Source: Pinibacter soli
GTDB taxonomy: Bacteria; Bacteroidota; Bacteroidia; Chitinophagales; Chitinophagaceae
Direction: 5' to 3'
Assembly: GCF_029961145.1 (NCBI RefSeq)
Contig: NZ_JASBRG010000006.1
Span: 50,660 to 114,659, forward strand
Length of the DNA stretch: 64,000 nucleotides
In this document: positions 16,117-25,565 of the stretch, piece by piece
How the letters are laid out: every line of letters begins with the position of its first letter
Numbering within the stretch: the first letter of the stretch is position 1
Translations under genes and position numbers: made by a program
Notes under the pieces: generated by a model
What the model saw: only the letters and a program-made list of their open reading frames with translations
Databases searched by the model: none
What the model was told of the DNA's origin: nothing

Positions 16117-17985
16117 ATGTTTCCAGAATACGATGTCATAGTGGTAGGGGCCGGACACGCAGGTAGCGAGGCAGCTGCAGCTGCAGCAAATCTTGGCTCT
16201 AAGGTTCTCCTTGTTACTATGAATATGCAAACGATAGGACAAATGAGCTGTAACCCAGCAATGGGAGGAATTGCTAAAGGACAAATTGTTAGAGAAATAG
16301 ATGCACTCGGGGGGTATTCTGGAATTGTGACCGACCAAAGTATGATCCAGTTCCGTATGCTTAACAGATCAAAAGGTCCGGCAATGTGGAGCCCAAGAAC
16401 ACAAAACGACCGTATGCTCTTTGCTGCTAAGTGGAGGGAACAACTGGAACAGACTCCTAATGTTGACTTTTACCAGGATATGGTTCGCTCCATCATCGTA
16501 AAAGACAATAAAGCCTGTGGTGTAGTAACAGGACTTGGTCACCATATCCCTTCAAAATCAGTGATTGTTACAAGCGGAACATTCCTGAACGGTATTATCC
16601 ATATCGGAGAAAAGAACTTCGGCGGCGGTAGAATAGGGGAAAAAGGTGCCACCGGTATTACTGAGCAATTGGTGGAATTAGGCTTTGAAGCAGATAGATT
16701 AAAAACTGGAACACCTCCACGTATAGATGGAAGAAGTCTGGATTATTCTAAAATGGAAGAACAAAAAGGAGATGAAGAGATTACCGGTTTCTCTTACCTT
16801 GATGTTCCTAAACCAAAAGCACAGGATCAAATAAGCTGCTGGATCACTTACACTTCAACGGAAACACATGAGCTTTTGAAAACAGGTTTTGACAGAAGCC
16901 CAATGTTTGCGGGAAGGATAGAAGGAGTAGGCCCTCGCTATTGCCCAAGTATTGAAGATAAAATAAACAGGTTCGCTGACAGAGACAGGCACCAGATCTT
17001 TGTAGAACCGGAAGGTTGGAATACAGTTGAAATCTATGTAAATGGTTTTTCAACGTCTTTACCTGATGATGTACAATACAAAGCTTTGACTTCAATACCT
17101 GGTTTTGAAAATGCAAGAATGTTTAGACCAGGTTACGCAATTGAGTATGACTACTTTCCACCTACACAGCTTACGCACGCTTTGGAAACTAAATTGATCA
17201 GTAATCTATTCTTTGCCGGACAAATTAATGGAACGACCGGATATGAGGAAGCAGCTTGCCAGGGAATAATGGCTGGTATCAATGCTCACCAAAAAGCAAA
17301 GAACCTTGATCCATTTATCTTGAAAAGAAGTGAAGCATATATTGGCGTATTGGTAGATGACTTAATCAGTAAGGGAACTGAAGAACCTTACAGAATGTTT
17401 ACCAGCCGTGCCGAATTCAGAACCTTACTAAGACAAGACAACGCTGATCTTAGACTAACTGAACTAAGCCATAACATCGGATTAGCTTCTGAGGAAAGAA
17501 TGGAAAAGGTGAGAAACAAGAAAGAGGGGGTGGAGCAAATAACTGCAATCCTTAAAGAGTTTTCAGTTGAGCCGTCAGAAGCTGAAGCTTATTTGCAAAG
17601 CAAAAATTCTTCACCGCTTTTACAAAAACAAAGAGCACTCCAGGTATTATTGCGCCCTAACATTGATCTTGTGGCAATGTGTAAATACATTCCCCGGTTA
17701 GGTGCGGCATTATCTTCTTTTAACAGGGACACATTGGAACAAGCCGAAATTCAAATCAAGTACGAAACGTACATAGAGAAAGAAAAAGAACTGGTTCAAA
17801 AAATGAGTCAACTTGAAAATCTTATTATTCCGGATACTTTCGATTACGATAAAGTAGCTGCTCTTTCAAACGAAGCGCTGCAAAAGTTCAAGAAAATAAA
17901 ACCAAGAACACTGGGACAAGCCAGCAGAATAAGCGGTGTAAATCCAAGTGATGTTCAGATATTGATGATATACATGGGGCGCTAA
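16117..17985 (+). CDS. mnmG: tRNA uridine-5-carboxymethylaminomethyl modification enzyme MnmG (GidA)
   Basis: 622 residues, full length. The FAD-binding Rossmann start is VIVVGAGHAGSEAA (7-20). MSCNPAMGGIAKGQIVREIDALGG is the GidA signature with its conserved Cys. GEKNFGGGRIGEKGATG and GTPPRIDGRS follow, and the C-terminal helical domain ends in LGQASRISGVNPSDVQILMI. With MnmE it modifies U34 of several tRNAs using folate and FAD. In many bacteria gidA is close to the replication origin, which fits the parS cluster just upstream. A strong terminator follows directly. Confidence 0.96.
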   Translation: MFPEYDVIVVGAGHAGSEAAAAAANLGSKVLLVTMNMQTIGQMSCNPAMGGIAKGQIVREIDALGGYSGIVTDQSMIQFRMLNRSKGPAMWSPRTQNDRMLFAAKWREQLEQTPNVDFYQDMVRSIIVKDNKACGVVTGLGHHIPSKSVIVTSGTFLNGIIHIGEKNFGGGRIGEKGATGITEQLVELGFEADRLKTGTPPRIDGRSLDYSKMEEQKGDEEITGFSYLDVPKPKAQDQISCWITYTSTETHELLKTGFDRSPMFAGRIEGVGPRYCPSIEDKINRFADRDRHQIFVEPEGWNTVEIYVNGFSTSLPDDVQYKALTSIPGFENARMFRPGYAIEYDYFPPTQLTHALETKLISNLFFAGQINGTTGYEEAACQGIMAGINAHQKAKNLDPFILKRSEAYIGVLVDDLISKGTEEPYRMFTSRAEFRTLLRQDNADLRLTELSHNIGLASEERMEKVRNKKEGVEQITAILKEFSVEPSEAEAYLQSKNSSPLLQKQRALQVLLRPNIDLVAMCKYIPRLGAALSSFNRDTLEQAEIQIKYETYIEKEKELVQKMSQLENLIIPDTFDYDKVAALSNEALQKFKKIKPRTLGQASRISGVNPSDVQILMIYMGR

Positions 17986-18014
17986 ATAATTGAAAATATT
18001 TTAAAACTATCAAT

Positions 18015-18056
18015 AAAAAAGGAAGTCGCATTAAATGAATGCGACTTCCTTTTTTA
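18015..18056 (+). terminator. Rho-independent terminator after mnmG
   Basis: AAAAAAGGAAGTCGCATT, a short loop and the mirrored AATGCGACTTCC are followed by TTTTTT. It can work in both directions and also faces the convergent lipase gene. Confidence 0.85.
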
Positions 18057-18109
18057 ATTACAGACTCCGGAGTTAATCCACCCACCTTAAATTTTCAACT
18101 TTCAATTAA

Positions 18110-19198
18110 CTAAGGGTAACACAGTTGCGCCAAATACAAATACGGTTTCATCATGTGATTGATAAAAGTGTTCTTTCCATCGAACGGGAAAAGCTCCTTG
18201 TATTTTTCATCCGGTCTTAAAATAACTGGTGTACCGGCTACCATGTAATTATTCCTCTTTGTATAAGCCGGTTCTTTAAGTTGAGGCAAAGTCTTTTTTA
18301 CTATTGTATACAAACGGTGACCGAGATATTTCTGCTGATACTTCACTGCTTTTCTTGGTGACTTATCCAACTTTTTATAGGCGCTATTCAAGTACCAACG
18401 AGCAACTAATTTCTGTTTTTTTATCGCAGGCTTTAAAGCAGCTAAGCCATTTGGTTGGTTGAAGTCATCTAAAGTTTGAATAGAGAACGGTGTCTCCGGA
18501 ACCCAATCCAAAATATTCACCACACGAAATGTCCAATCCAATCCGCTCAAATATTCCAGATCGTAAGCGTAATACAAATTACCTGGTTTCGGTGAGGCGC
18601 TGGCGTAGGTCTTAAATTGAATATCTTTTGGTAAGTCCCCATTATACTCAACATAGCTTCTCATCAGCAATGCAAGTACACCGCCCTGGCTGTGGCCACA
18701 AATGATAAAATCTTTGAACCCTTTTGCATAATACTCTTTGGTGTGCGCAATAATATCCGGCCCCAAATAAGATACGCCGATCATCCAACCCACATGCACA
18801 GCCGCATTAGAATCCCTTGCCATTTTGTAATTAAAAGTTGTGCTATCATTTACCTGGATGGATCCCGTTGCAGGAACCATTGCTGCATAAAAATTGGCGA
18901 GCCAACTATCCTTCGTGTTAATTGTTCCACGAATATTTATCACTGCAACCTTTCTATTTTCATCTGTCCACAGATCCCAACGATTATCAAGTGCTCCAAC
19001 ATTACTTCTGTAAACCATTTTATAGGTTCGCTGGTTTTCTATCTTCATTTTTTCTGCAGAAGTATCAGTAATACCAAATGCAATTCGCAAAATATCTCTG
19101 TACTCTTTTCCGTCAAATCCGGCCTTCAAACTGTGTTGGCCAAACGAAATAAAACAGCTCAGCAAAAAGCAACATCCAATCAAAATATTCTTCTTCAT
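18110..19198 (-). CDS. Secreted lipase (class 3 alpha/beta hydrolase family)
   Basis: 362 residues starting at ATG 19198 (MKKNILIGCC), which opens a signal peptide ending near FISFGQ; the longer frame adds 18 residues without a signal. The nucleophile elbow is GHSQGG within DFIICGHSQGGVLALL. A region before it (VAVINIRGTINTKDSW) is the oxyanion-side strand of class 3 lipases. The later sequence has an Asp-containing loop (NILDWVPETPF) and a His near the C-terminus (FINHMMKPYL) that could complete the triad. Substrate is unknown; it is probably periplasmic or exported. It stands alone. Confidence 0.82.
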   Translation of the reverse strand: MKKNILIGCCFLLSCFISFGQHSLKAGFDGKEYRDILRIAFGITDTSAEKMKIENQRTYKMVYRSNVGALDNRWDLWTDENRKVAVINIRGTINTKDSWLANFYAAMVPATGSIQVNDSTTFNYKMARDSNAAVHVGWMIGVSYLGPDIIAHTKEYYAKGFKDFIICGHSQGGVLALLMRSYVEYNGDLPKDIQFKTYASASPKPGNLYYAYDLEYLSGLDWTFRVVNILDWVPETPFSIQTLDDFNQPNGLAALKPAIKKQKLVARWYLNSAYKKLDKSPRKAVKYQQKYLGHRLYTIVKKTLPQLKEPAYTKRNNYMVAGTPVILRPDEKYKELFPFDGKNTFINHMMKPYLYLAQLCYP

Positions 19199-19211
19199 AA
19201 TAACTCCTTTA

Positions 19212-19257
19212 TGTAAAAATAAAAACGTGTTAAACCACATTGGGTTCAACACGTTTC
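19212..19257 (-). terminator. Terminator of the retropepsin-like gene
   Basis: On the minus strand AACGTGTTGAACC, a short loop and GGTTTAACACG run into TTTTTATTTTT. It lies between the protease stop and the lipase start, so the two genes are probably separate units. Confidence 0.75.
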
Positions 19258-19299
19258 GAAAAAATATACGATATAAACTACGAATTAATTCGTATTATA

Positions 19300-19749
19300 T
19301 TACTTCATTTTCATTTGTGCCATGTGTGGATGTTCGGGATTCACTATCAACTCTTGTCTTAATGGATGAATTAAAACATCCATGTCCTCTAACGGAATTG
19401 CCCCAAGTAACGGTTCTGCATCACCAGGCAAAATCATCGCATTGCAAAATGTCCTTCGGTTATGAAACCTCAATTCAACTTGCGCAACAACATCGCACTC
19501 GACAACTCTTCCATCCGCCGTCTGAGCGGTTCTCCGCTCGATCACAGGAAATTGTAGCAACTCTTGAATATTCTCGTTAATACAGAGCATATAAGAACCA
19601 GTATCAACAAGCATATTCACATGCATACTTCTTACTTCATCTTTATCCATAAATCCTCTCCTAACTAAACCAAGATCTTCAGCATTTATCAACTGAACAT
19701 CCGCATAAACTAAACCCATATTTTCAAATTTTAATTTTTCCGGATTCAT
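19300..19749 (-). CDS. Retropepsin-like aspartic protease (clan AA)
   Basis: 149 residues. VNMLVDTGSYMLCI carries the catalytic DTG of single-domain (dimeric) retropepsin-like enzymes. The second psi-loop region is PLLGAIPLEDMDVLIHPLRQ, typical of small bacterial aspartyl proteases (COG5550-like). There is no signal peptide, so it is cytoplasmic. Two such subunits would be needed for one active site. Neighbours nadA and the lipase give no functional hint. Targets of the family are largely unknown. Confidence 0.85.
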   Translation of the reverse strand: MNPEKLKFENMGLVYADVQLINAEDLGLVRRGFMDKDEVRSMHVNMLVDTGSYMLCINENIQELLQFPVIERRTAQTADGRVVECDVVAQVELRFHNRRTFCNAMILPGDAEPLLGAIPLEDMDVLIHPLRQELIVNPEHPHMAQMKMK

Positions 19750-19806
19750 AACATTAAAATTTGGTTAGGTTAACTAATGAATATCTAAAATAAATATTTT
19801 TTTTAA

Positions 19807-20817
19807 CTAGAGTCCTCCCGCTCTACTAATCTCCAGCATTCTGTCAATCGGTTTCTTCGCTGCCTTTCTTAATTCTTCCTCCATCAAAATCTCTGGCGTT
19901 TCGTACTCCATACACAAATACAATTTTTCCAGCGTATTCAATTTCATGTGTGGACAATCATTACAGGCGCAATTATTCGTTGGCGGAGCCGGAATAAAAG
20001 TTTTGTGCGGACTATCCTTTTGCATTTGGTGCAAAATACCCGTTTCTGTGGCCACTATGTACTCGGTGGCACTATCTTCCCGGCTGTACTTCAAAATGCC
20101 CGTAGTGGAGCCTATATAGTCCGCTATGTGCAATATAGGTTCCTCACACTCAGGGTGTGCCAGGATCTTCGCCTTAGGATGTCTTATTTTGAGTTTTGTG
20201 ATCTTTTCAAGGCTAAATATTTCATGCACCATACATGCACCGTTCCAAAGCAACATATCGCGTCCTGTTTTCTTAATCAGGTATGCGCCAAGATTCTTAT
20301 CTGGTGCAAAAATGATCGGCTGATCCTTTGGTACGCTATTCACAACCAACGCAGCATTACTGCTGGTAACAATAATATCGCTCTGTGCTTTTATTTCTGC
20401 TGTACAATTTATATAACTAATCACCACATGATCCGGGTGTTGATTTCTAAATTCTCTGAATGCGTCTGCAGGTGCACTGTCAGCGAGTGAACAACCAGCC
20501 TTCAAATCCGGCAATAAAACTTTCTTTTTAGGATTCAAGATTTTCGCGGTCTCCGCCATAAAGTGAACGCCTGCAAAAACAATAATATCAGCGTCTGTTT
20601 TTTCAGCTGCCTGCGCAAGTCCTAAACTGTCGCCTATATAATCTGCCACATCCTGTATATCCGGCTCCTGGTAATAGTGCGCCAGGATAATTGCATTTTT
20701 TTCTTTTTTCAATCTTTCGATCTCATGAAACAGATCCAGCGTTGCATCAACTTCAACATCCAGAAATCCAATTTTTTCGACATTTTGTTTTGCTGAATCA
20801 ATGTTTATAACTGACAT
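19807..20817 (-). CDS. nadA: Quinolinate synthase
   Basis: 336 residues. It condenses iminoaspartate with dihydroxyacetone phosphate to quinolinate, using a [4Fe-4S] cluster. [45 protein letters not shown] and [19 protein letters not shown] are the family blocks; conserved Cys residues in [17 protein letters not shown] and the NNCACNDCP block can ligate the cluster. Usual partners nadB and nadC are not adjacent. The gene is read away from the AT-rich spacer proposed as oriC. Confidence 0.95.
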   Translation of the reverse strand: MSVINIDSAKQNVEKIGFLDVEVDATLDLFHEIERLKKEKNAIILAHYYQEPDIQDVADYIGDSLGLAQAAEKTDADIIVFAGVHFMAETAKILNPKKKVLLPDLKAGCSLADSAPADAFREFRNQHPDHVVISYINCTAEIKAQSDIIVTSSNAALVVNSVPKDQPIIFAPDKNLGAYLIKKTGRDMLLWNGACMVHEIFSLEKITKLKIRHPKAKILAHPECEEPILHIADYIGSTTGILKYSREDSATEYIVATETGILHQMQKDSPHKTFIPAPPTNNCACNDCPHMKLNTLEKLYLCMEYETPEILMEEELRKAAKKPIDRMLEISRAGGL

Positions 20818-21289
20818 AATAACTATATATTAATTATTTATAAAAAAAAGCTACTACTATTAGGGATGTGAATTCGTGGAAAACTGATTTTAAAAACTAT
20901 TTGAAAAATCATTTCCATGGGTTTATCCACATATTTCCACAAATATCTAACAATAAAAAACAAAGTACAGTCGCTATTTTTACTCGCTTATCCACTTTGG
21001 TGGATATCAAAAACCGGTTTAAAAGATTTTATATCACACTAATGTGAATGAAGGTCGAATAACTAGTGACTTTTCCCAAGCCCCTGATCCGAAATTTGAT
21101 TTTGTAGAACTTGTTGGCATACTATCCCCAAAAAAAAAATTCTAAAAACATGGTTTATCCACTATGTTAAGCCAATATTAACAACCCGTGTTAATCAGCG
21201 TTCCACAATGCTGTTGTACAATGTTAATATTTCATGAAATATTGATGAATGCTGTTTTATACAGAATATCATATATGTGTGTGACATAA
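20818..21289. other. Candidate replication origin: AT-rich spacer with DnaA-box-like sites
   Basis: No gene is visible. DnaA-box-like nonamers: TTATCCACA at 20923-20931 (exact), TTTCCACAA at 20934-20942, TTATCCACT at 20988-20996 and again at 21155-21163, GGTGGATAT at 20999-21007 (reverse, 7 of 9) and GTTCCACAA at 21201-21209; another TTTCCACAA lies at 21596-21604. The DNA is AT-rich with A/T tracts (20841-20850, 21129-21140). It lies between divergent genes, about 5 kb from the parS cluster. Origin function is inference: dnaA is not here and strand skew was not computed. Confidence 0.45.
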
Positions 21290-21514
21290 GAGAAGGAATG
21301 CAGATTGTCATGATTTTTTAAGATTGATAAAAAGGAATTGCGTGATAAGATTGAAATGACCATGAAAAAAAATTCCGACGTTTTCGATTATTTACGATAT
21401 TAGCCAAAGTGAAAAAGAAACGGATTGCTTCGCGATGACTATTTTCAAATACGCCATATTTACTGCGGTAATAATCGTATGAAATCATCACAATCATGAT
21501 AATCTGCGTTCTCC
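21290..21514. repeat. Inverted repeat, second copy of the GCAGATTGTCATGATT element
   Basis: GAAGGAATGCAGATTGTCAT on the left is mirrored by ATGATAATCTGCGTTCTCC on the right. It is the same family as the repeat at the end of the DsbA-like gene (11817-11925). The 94-codon frame across it is only repeat sequence. Confidence 0.75.
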
Positions 21515-21604
21515 CTAAAAAAATATCACTTTCAAAATTCGTATGACAAATTGTTTTAACGCTAAGAAGCAGATTTACAGCGACTTTCGGCATTTTTTCC
21601 ACAA

Positions 21605-21635
21605 TTTGTTCATAAGTTAAATTCCCCTATTTTTG
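21605..21635 (+). promoter_or_regulatory. Bacteroidota-type promoter of the foldase gene
   Basis: TTTG (21605-21608), 19 bases, then TATTTTTG (21628-21635) fit the TTTG-N19-TAnnTTTG pattern exactly. Transcription would start a few bases later, leaving a leader of roughly 30 bases before ATG 21675. Confidence 0.7.
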
Positions 21636-21674
21636 CCAACTAATTTTCTAAAACCGTACATAATAACTTAAAGT

Positions 21675-23798
21675 ATGTCAATCATTCAGTCAATCAGGGA
21701 TAAAGCAGCATGGCTGGTATTTGGTGTTATTGCCCTGAGCTTGTTGGGATTTTTATTAATGGACGCCTTCGTAGGTAGAGGTGGTCGCGGAATGTTTAGC
21801 GGTAATAAAACAACGATTGGTTCTATTAATGGAAACGATGTTGAGTATGTGGACTTCCAGAAGAAAGTAAAAGCAATGGAAGATCAGTACCAGGCGCAGG
21901 GTTACCCTATGAACGAGCAAATGCGTCAAAACATTCAGGAACAAGTTTGGAGCCAGTCTATCGATGAAACCCTGCTTGATGATGAAATCGAAAAAGCCGG
22001 TGTAACAGTTACTCCGAAAGAGCTTGATGATATTTTGTTCGGTGCAAATCCGCCGCAGGATTTCGCAAGAAACTTTACGAACGAAAAAGGTGAATTCGAT
22101 GTGAACGCCGCAAAACAAGCGATTGCTGATTTACGCAAACGTAAAAACGATCCGAGAGCTCAAAGTTTTGAAGAAGAGTATTTACCTGCATTACTTCAAA
22201 ACAGAGTTCGTGAAAAATATGCTTCATTAATTGGCAACAGCACTTATTATCCAAAATGGTTGCTGGAAAAAACGAATACTGATAACAGTCAGTTGGCATC
22301 TATTAGTTACGTTGCTAGTCCTTATTCTTCTATCAGCGACAGTGCTGTGAAAGTAAGCGATGATGATATTAAATCTTATGTTGGTAAACATAGCGAGGAA
22401 TTCAAGCAGGAAGCAAGCAAAAGTATTGCGTACGTAACTTTTAGTGCTGCTCCTACAAGTGGCGACAGTTCTTCACAGTTAAACCAGGTAGCATCTTTGA
22501 AAAATGAATTTGCATCTACAAATGATGTAAGCGGATTTTTAATGCGCAATGGTTCTGCAACTAACTATAGCGATATGTATGTAGTGAAATCAAAAATGCA
22601 AATGCCAAACGCAGATACGATCCGTTCTTTAGCAGATGGTTCAGTATTTGGACCTTACCTTGACGGTGGCAGTTATGCACTTGCAAAAATGATCTCTAAA
22701 AGAAATTTACCTGATAGCGTGAAATGCCGTCACATTTTGATTGCTACTCACGACAGACAGGGAAATCAAATACTTCCGGACAGTGTTGCAAAAGCACGCA
22801 TCGACAGCGCAGTTGCACAAATTAAAGGCGGAGCAAACTTTGCAGATGTTTGCGCTAAATACAGCGATGACGGTGGAAGTAAAGATAAAGGCGGTGAATA
22901 TACCTTCTCTTCTATCAGATTCAGTGAACTTGCAAAAGAATTTGCTGAAACAATTTTCTACGGAAATACCGGCGACAAAAAAATTGTAAAGACTTCTTTA
23001 GGTTACCACTATATAGAAGTATTGAACCAAAAAGATTTCGAAACTGCATACAGAGTGGCTTACCTGAGCAAACCAATTTCAGCTAGCCAGGAAACTGAAA
23101 ATGCTGCATCTGGCCTGGCTAACCAATTTGCCGGCGAAAGCAACAATGCAAAATCATTTGAAGCAAACGCAACAAAAAGAAACTACAATAAATTTAATGC
23201 TACAGACATTAAACCTAACGACGGAGCTATCCAAGGTTTGGGAAGCAACCGTAAAATGGTTCAATGGATAAACGAAGCAAAAGTTGGTGATGTATCTGAA
23301 GCATTTGACATAGATGATAAATGGGTTGTTGCGATGGTTACTGAAGAAAACGCGGAAGGTACAATGTCTGCTGCGAAAGCAAGACCGCAGGTAGAATTTA
23401 TCGTTCGCAATCAAAAGAAAGCTGAGCAAATTAAAGCTAAGTTTGCAGGCAAAACTTCTTCTCTTGAAACTGCTGCCGCAGCAGTTGGACAGCAAGTGTA
23501 TAATGCAGACAGCATTAAATTTGCTTCTCCGTTTATTCCAAACGTAGGACAAGAGCAAAAAGTAATCGGTGCTTCTTTCAACCAAAGTTTGAAAGGAAAA
23601 GTATCTGAGCCAATTGCAGGAAACGGTGGAGTGTTTGTAATAAAAGTAAACAACGTAAGCGCTGAATCAACTGGTATTAACATTGATCAACAAAGACAAG
23701 CTTTAATGCAAAGAGCGAAAAGCGAATCTGCTTACAGATCTATCCAGGTATTGAGAAAAGCGGCAACAATTAAAGACAACCGCGCTAAATTCTTCTAA
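21675..23798 (+). CDS. PpiD/SurA-like membrane-anchored peptidylprolyl isomerase
   Basis: 707 residues. It starts with a short cytoplasmic part (MSIIQSIRDKAAW) and one membrane anchor (LVFGVIALSLLGFLLMDAFV), then a SurA-N-like helical chaperone domain. The parvulin domain spans about 345-450 (VKCRHILIATHDRQ...GANFADVCAKYSDDGGSKDKGGEY...SLGYHYIEVL), followed by a long C-terminal chaperone region. This is the PpiD arrangement: an inner-membrane foldase helping proteins as they leave Sec. Length is typical for Bacteroidota PpiD-like proteins. It has its own promoter and terminator. Confidence 0.9.
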   Translation: MSIIQSIRDKAAWLVFGVIALSLLGFLLMDAFVGRGGRGMFSGNKTTIGSINGNDVEYVDFQKKVKAMEDQYQAQGYPMNEQMRQNIQEQVWSQSIDETLLDDEIEKAGVTVTPKELDDILFGANPPQDFARNFTNEKGEFDVNAAKQAIADLRKRKNDPRAQSFEEEYLPALLQNRVREKYASLIGNSTYYPKWLLEKTNTDNSQLASISYVASPYSSISDSAVKVSDDDIKSYVGKHSEEFKQEASKSIAYVTFSAAPTSGDSSSQLNQVASLKNEFASTNDVSGFLMRNGSATNYSDMYVVKSKMQMPNADTIRSLADGSVFGPYLDGGSYALAKMISKRNLPDSVKCRHILIATHDRQGNQILPDSVAKARIDSAVAQIKGGANFADVCAKYSDDGGSKDKGGEYTFSSIRFSELAKEFAETIFYGNTGDKKIVKTSLGYHYIEVLNQKDFETAYRVAYLSKPISASQETENAASGLANQFAGESNNAKSFEANATKRNYNKFNATDIKPNDGAIQGLGSNRKMVQWINEAKVGDVSEAFDIDDKWVVAMVTEENAEGTMSAAKARPQVEFIVRNQKKAEQIKAKFAGKTSSLETAAAAVGQQVYNADSIKFASPFIPNVGQEQKVIGASFNQSLKGKVSEPIAGNGGVFVIKVNNVSAESTGINIDQQRQALMQRAKSESAYRSIQVLRKAATIKDNRAKFF

Positions 23799-23820
23799 AA
23801 CAGAAAGAACCTGATTATAT

Positions 23821-23849
23821 AAAACCCCCGAAATTTTCGGGGGTTTTTA
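23821..23849 (+). terminator. Rho-independent terminator after the foldase gene
   Basis: AACCCCCGAAATTTTCGGGGG followed by TTTTTATTTTT, 24 bases after the stop codon. Confidence 0.85.
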
Positions 23850-23919
23850 TTTTTATAACATTAAACCAATAACTTTATTACCAGTAAACCATGACCAGCT
23901 ACAATTAATATTAATTGCA

Positions 23920-24309
23920 ATGGTCAGATTTATTATTTCCCGCACAAGGCACAAAAAATTCTATTTTACAGTAGAATCACAGGAACTCACAACTTTATTA
24001 ACAAGCGAGTTTTATACCTCTAAAACGGCCTGTAAAAAAGGTATCGTCGCACTTAAAAATGCTGTCCAGGGTATAGGAAGATATCAGTGGGTGGAAGAAA
24101 AAGACAATACCGTTTACTTTATCATTAAGTCTATAAATGGTCAAAGACTGGCAAGCAGTGAACGCTACAATAGTTTGCCGCAATCCAACGATGTGTTATC
24201 AATGCTGAAAACAGAAGTTCCGCAGGCAGTTGTTGTTGATCAAACAGGAAATTTGAGAAGTCACAAGACAACCGCGATCAGTTTTGAGGTAGCTGAAAGA
24301 ACTATTTAA
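23920..24309 (+). CDS. DUF1508 (YegP-like) domain protein
   Basis: 129 residues with the DUF1508 pattern in two imperfect copies. The first is FIISRTRHKKFYFTVESQ...SEFYTSKTACKKGIVALKNAV. The second is VYFIIKSINGQRLASSERY...SVLS-like LKTEV region. The family consists of short beta-beta-beta-alpha repeats of unknown function, often duplicated as here. No signal peptide. It has a weak terminator after it and is probably transcribed alone. Confidence 0.75.
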   Translation: MVRFIISRTRHKKFYFTVESQELTTLLTSEFYTSKTACKKGIVALKNAVQGIGRYQWVEEKDNTVYFIIKSINGQRLASSERYNSLPQSNDVLSMLKTEVPQAVVVDQTGNLRSHKTTAISFEVAERTI

Positions 24310-24328
24310 AAGATATGACCCAATTATG

Positions 24329-24362
24329 AAAAAGTGCCGTTCATCCAACGGCATTTTTTATT
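24329..24362 (+). terminator. Terminator after the DUF1508 gene
   Basis: AAAAAGTGCCGTT, loop CATCC and AACGGCATTTTTT form a hairpin with a T-run. Just behind it, TAACTTTG at 24364-24371 may be the -7 box for the next gene. Confidence 0.75.
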
Positions 24363-24408
24363 TTAACTTTGAGATAGAACAGATTTTTTATTATAAACAA
24401 TACAAACC

Positions 24409-24921
24409 ATGAGTGAGGTAATTGTAAATAAAGTGGCCGAAAGCGGAATTGTTGAAATTGATCTTGAAAAATACTATCCCAAGGAACAGATTATAGTTTT
24501 CGACCTAAAGGATTATTTGTTCATGGGATTGATCTTAAAAGAAAAAGATTTTCGCGAAGCTCTAAAGAATCTCGACTGGAGTGTTTACCAGGATAAATAT
24601 GTTGCAGTAACATGTTCTGCAGATGCGATCATTCCAATGTGGGCGTATATGTTGATAGCTTCTAATCTGCAACCGGTAGCTAAAGATTTTTTTATTGGCT
24701 CTGAAGAAAGCGCACATAAAACGGTGTTCCTGAAAAATATCGAGGGAATAGATATCAACGGGTTTGCCGATAAACGTATTGTAGTTAAAGGATGCGGCGA
24801 CTTACCGATCGGAGATTTTGCATATTTGGAAATAACAAAGTTGTTGAGGCCGGTTGCAAAGACCATTATGTATGGCGAACCATGCAGCACGGTGCCTGTG
24901 TATAAAAAAGCCAAAACATAG
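24409..24921 (+). CDS. DUF2480 family protein
   Basis: 170 residues that match the Bacteroidota-only DUF2480 family. It starts VNKVAESGIVEIDLEKYYP and continues FDLKDYLFMGLILKEKDFREALKNLDWS, VAVTCSADAIIPMWAYMLI and VKGCGDLPIGDFAYLEITKLLRPVAKTIMYGEPCSTVPVYK. Three Cys residues sit in conserved-looking positions (TCSAD, GCGD, EPCS). The family has no known role; in other Bacteroidota it is often near iron-sulfur assembly genes, which I cannot confirm here. TAACTTTG at 24364-24371 is a likely promoter element. Confidence 0.85.
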   Translation: MSEVIVNKVAESGIVEIDLEKYYPKEQIIVFDLKDYLFMGLILKEKDFREALKNLDWSVYQDKYVAVTCSADAIIPMWAYMLIASNLQPVAKDFFIGSEESAHKTVFLKNIEGIDINGFADKRIVVKGCGDLPIGDFAYLEITKLLRPVAKTIMYGEPCSTVPVYKKAKT

Positions 24922-24966
24922 AGTTGCTCACATGCTTTTATTCAACAACAATTTTTCAAACACACC

Positions 24967-25407
24967 ATGGTAACTATTCGCCCGGCCACAATTAACGACC
25001 TTGAAGTTGTCGCTGATCTATTTGATCAATACAGGATATTTTATAAACAGACTTCCGATGTTACAAAAGCAAAAGAATTCTTGAAGGAAAGAATTGAGAA
25101 AAATGAATCTGCAATAATTATTGCATTTGTAAATGATGAAGCCGTTGGATTTACACAGCTATACCCTATTTTTTCCTCGGTATCTATGCGTCGTGCATGG
25201 TTGTTAAATGATTTGTTTGTAAAACCTTCTGCAAGAAAAACCGGCGTGGGAAATAAGTTATTAAATGCGGCAAAAGATTTTGGTGCGGAAACAAACGCCA
25301 AATGGCTCATCCTCGAAACGTCTGAAGATAATTTTACTGCACAATCCGTGTATGAAGGAAACGGCTGGCAGAAGTCGAGTAGTTTTTTCTATCACTTTGA
25401 TTTGTGA
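24967..25407 (+). CDS. GNAT family N-acetyltransferase
   Basis: 146 residues with a single GNAT fold: TIRPATINDLEVVADLFDQY at the N-terminus, LNDLFVKPSARKTGVGNKLLNAA as the acetyl-CoA pyrophosphate loop (R/Q-x-x-G-x-G/A form), and ETSEDNFTAQSVYEGNGWQK as the final motif. The acceptor cannot be predicted. It lies 45 bases after DUF2480 in the same direction and may be cotranscribed. A long palindrome follows. Confidence 0.85.
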   Translation: MVTIRPATINDLEVVADLFDQYRIFYKQTSDVTKAKEFLKERIEKNESAIIIAFVNDEAVGFTQLYPIFSSVSMRRAWLLNDLFVKPSARKTGVGNKLLNAAKDFGAETNAKWLILETSEDNFTAQSVYEGNGWQKSSSFFYHFDL

Positions 25408-25413
25408 GAGTTC

Positions 25414-25514
25414 TTACCCACTAAGACACTAAGGGCACTAAGTTTCACTAAGAGAGGTCTAAAATTAAAACAATCCTTAGTGAGGCTTAGTGCCCTTAGT
25501 GTCTTAGTGGTAAA
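25414..25514. repeat. Long palindrome of CACTAAG words
   Basis: TTACCCACTAAGACACTAAG plus further copies are mirrored by CTTAGTGCCCTTAGTGTCTT and TAGTGGTAA. It is located between convergent genes. Same family as 37014-37112. Confidence 0.85.
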
Positions 25515-25565
25515 TTTTGCTCGTTTACATTGGTGAGAGTTTATAAACAATTCATCGCTAAGACT

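Noticed and set aside
21318-21602. 94-codon minus-strand frame in the origin candidate
   Set aside because: Runs through the inverted repeat and an AT-rich stretch; no pattern.
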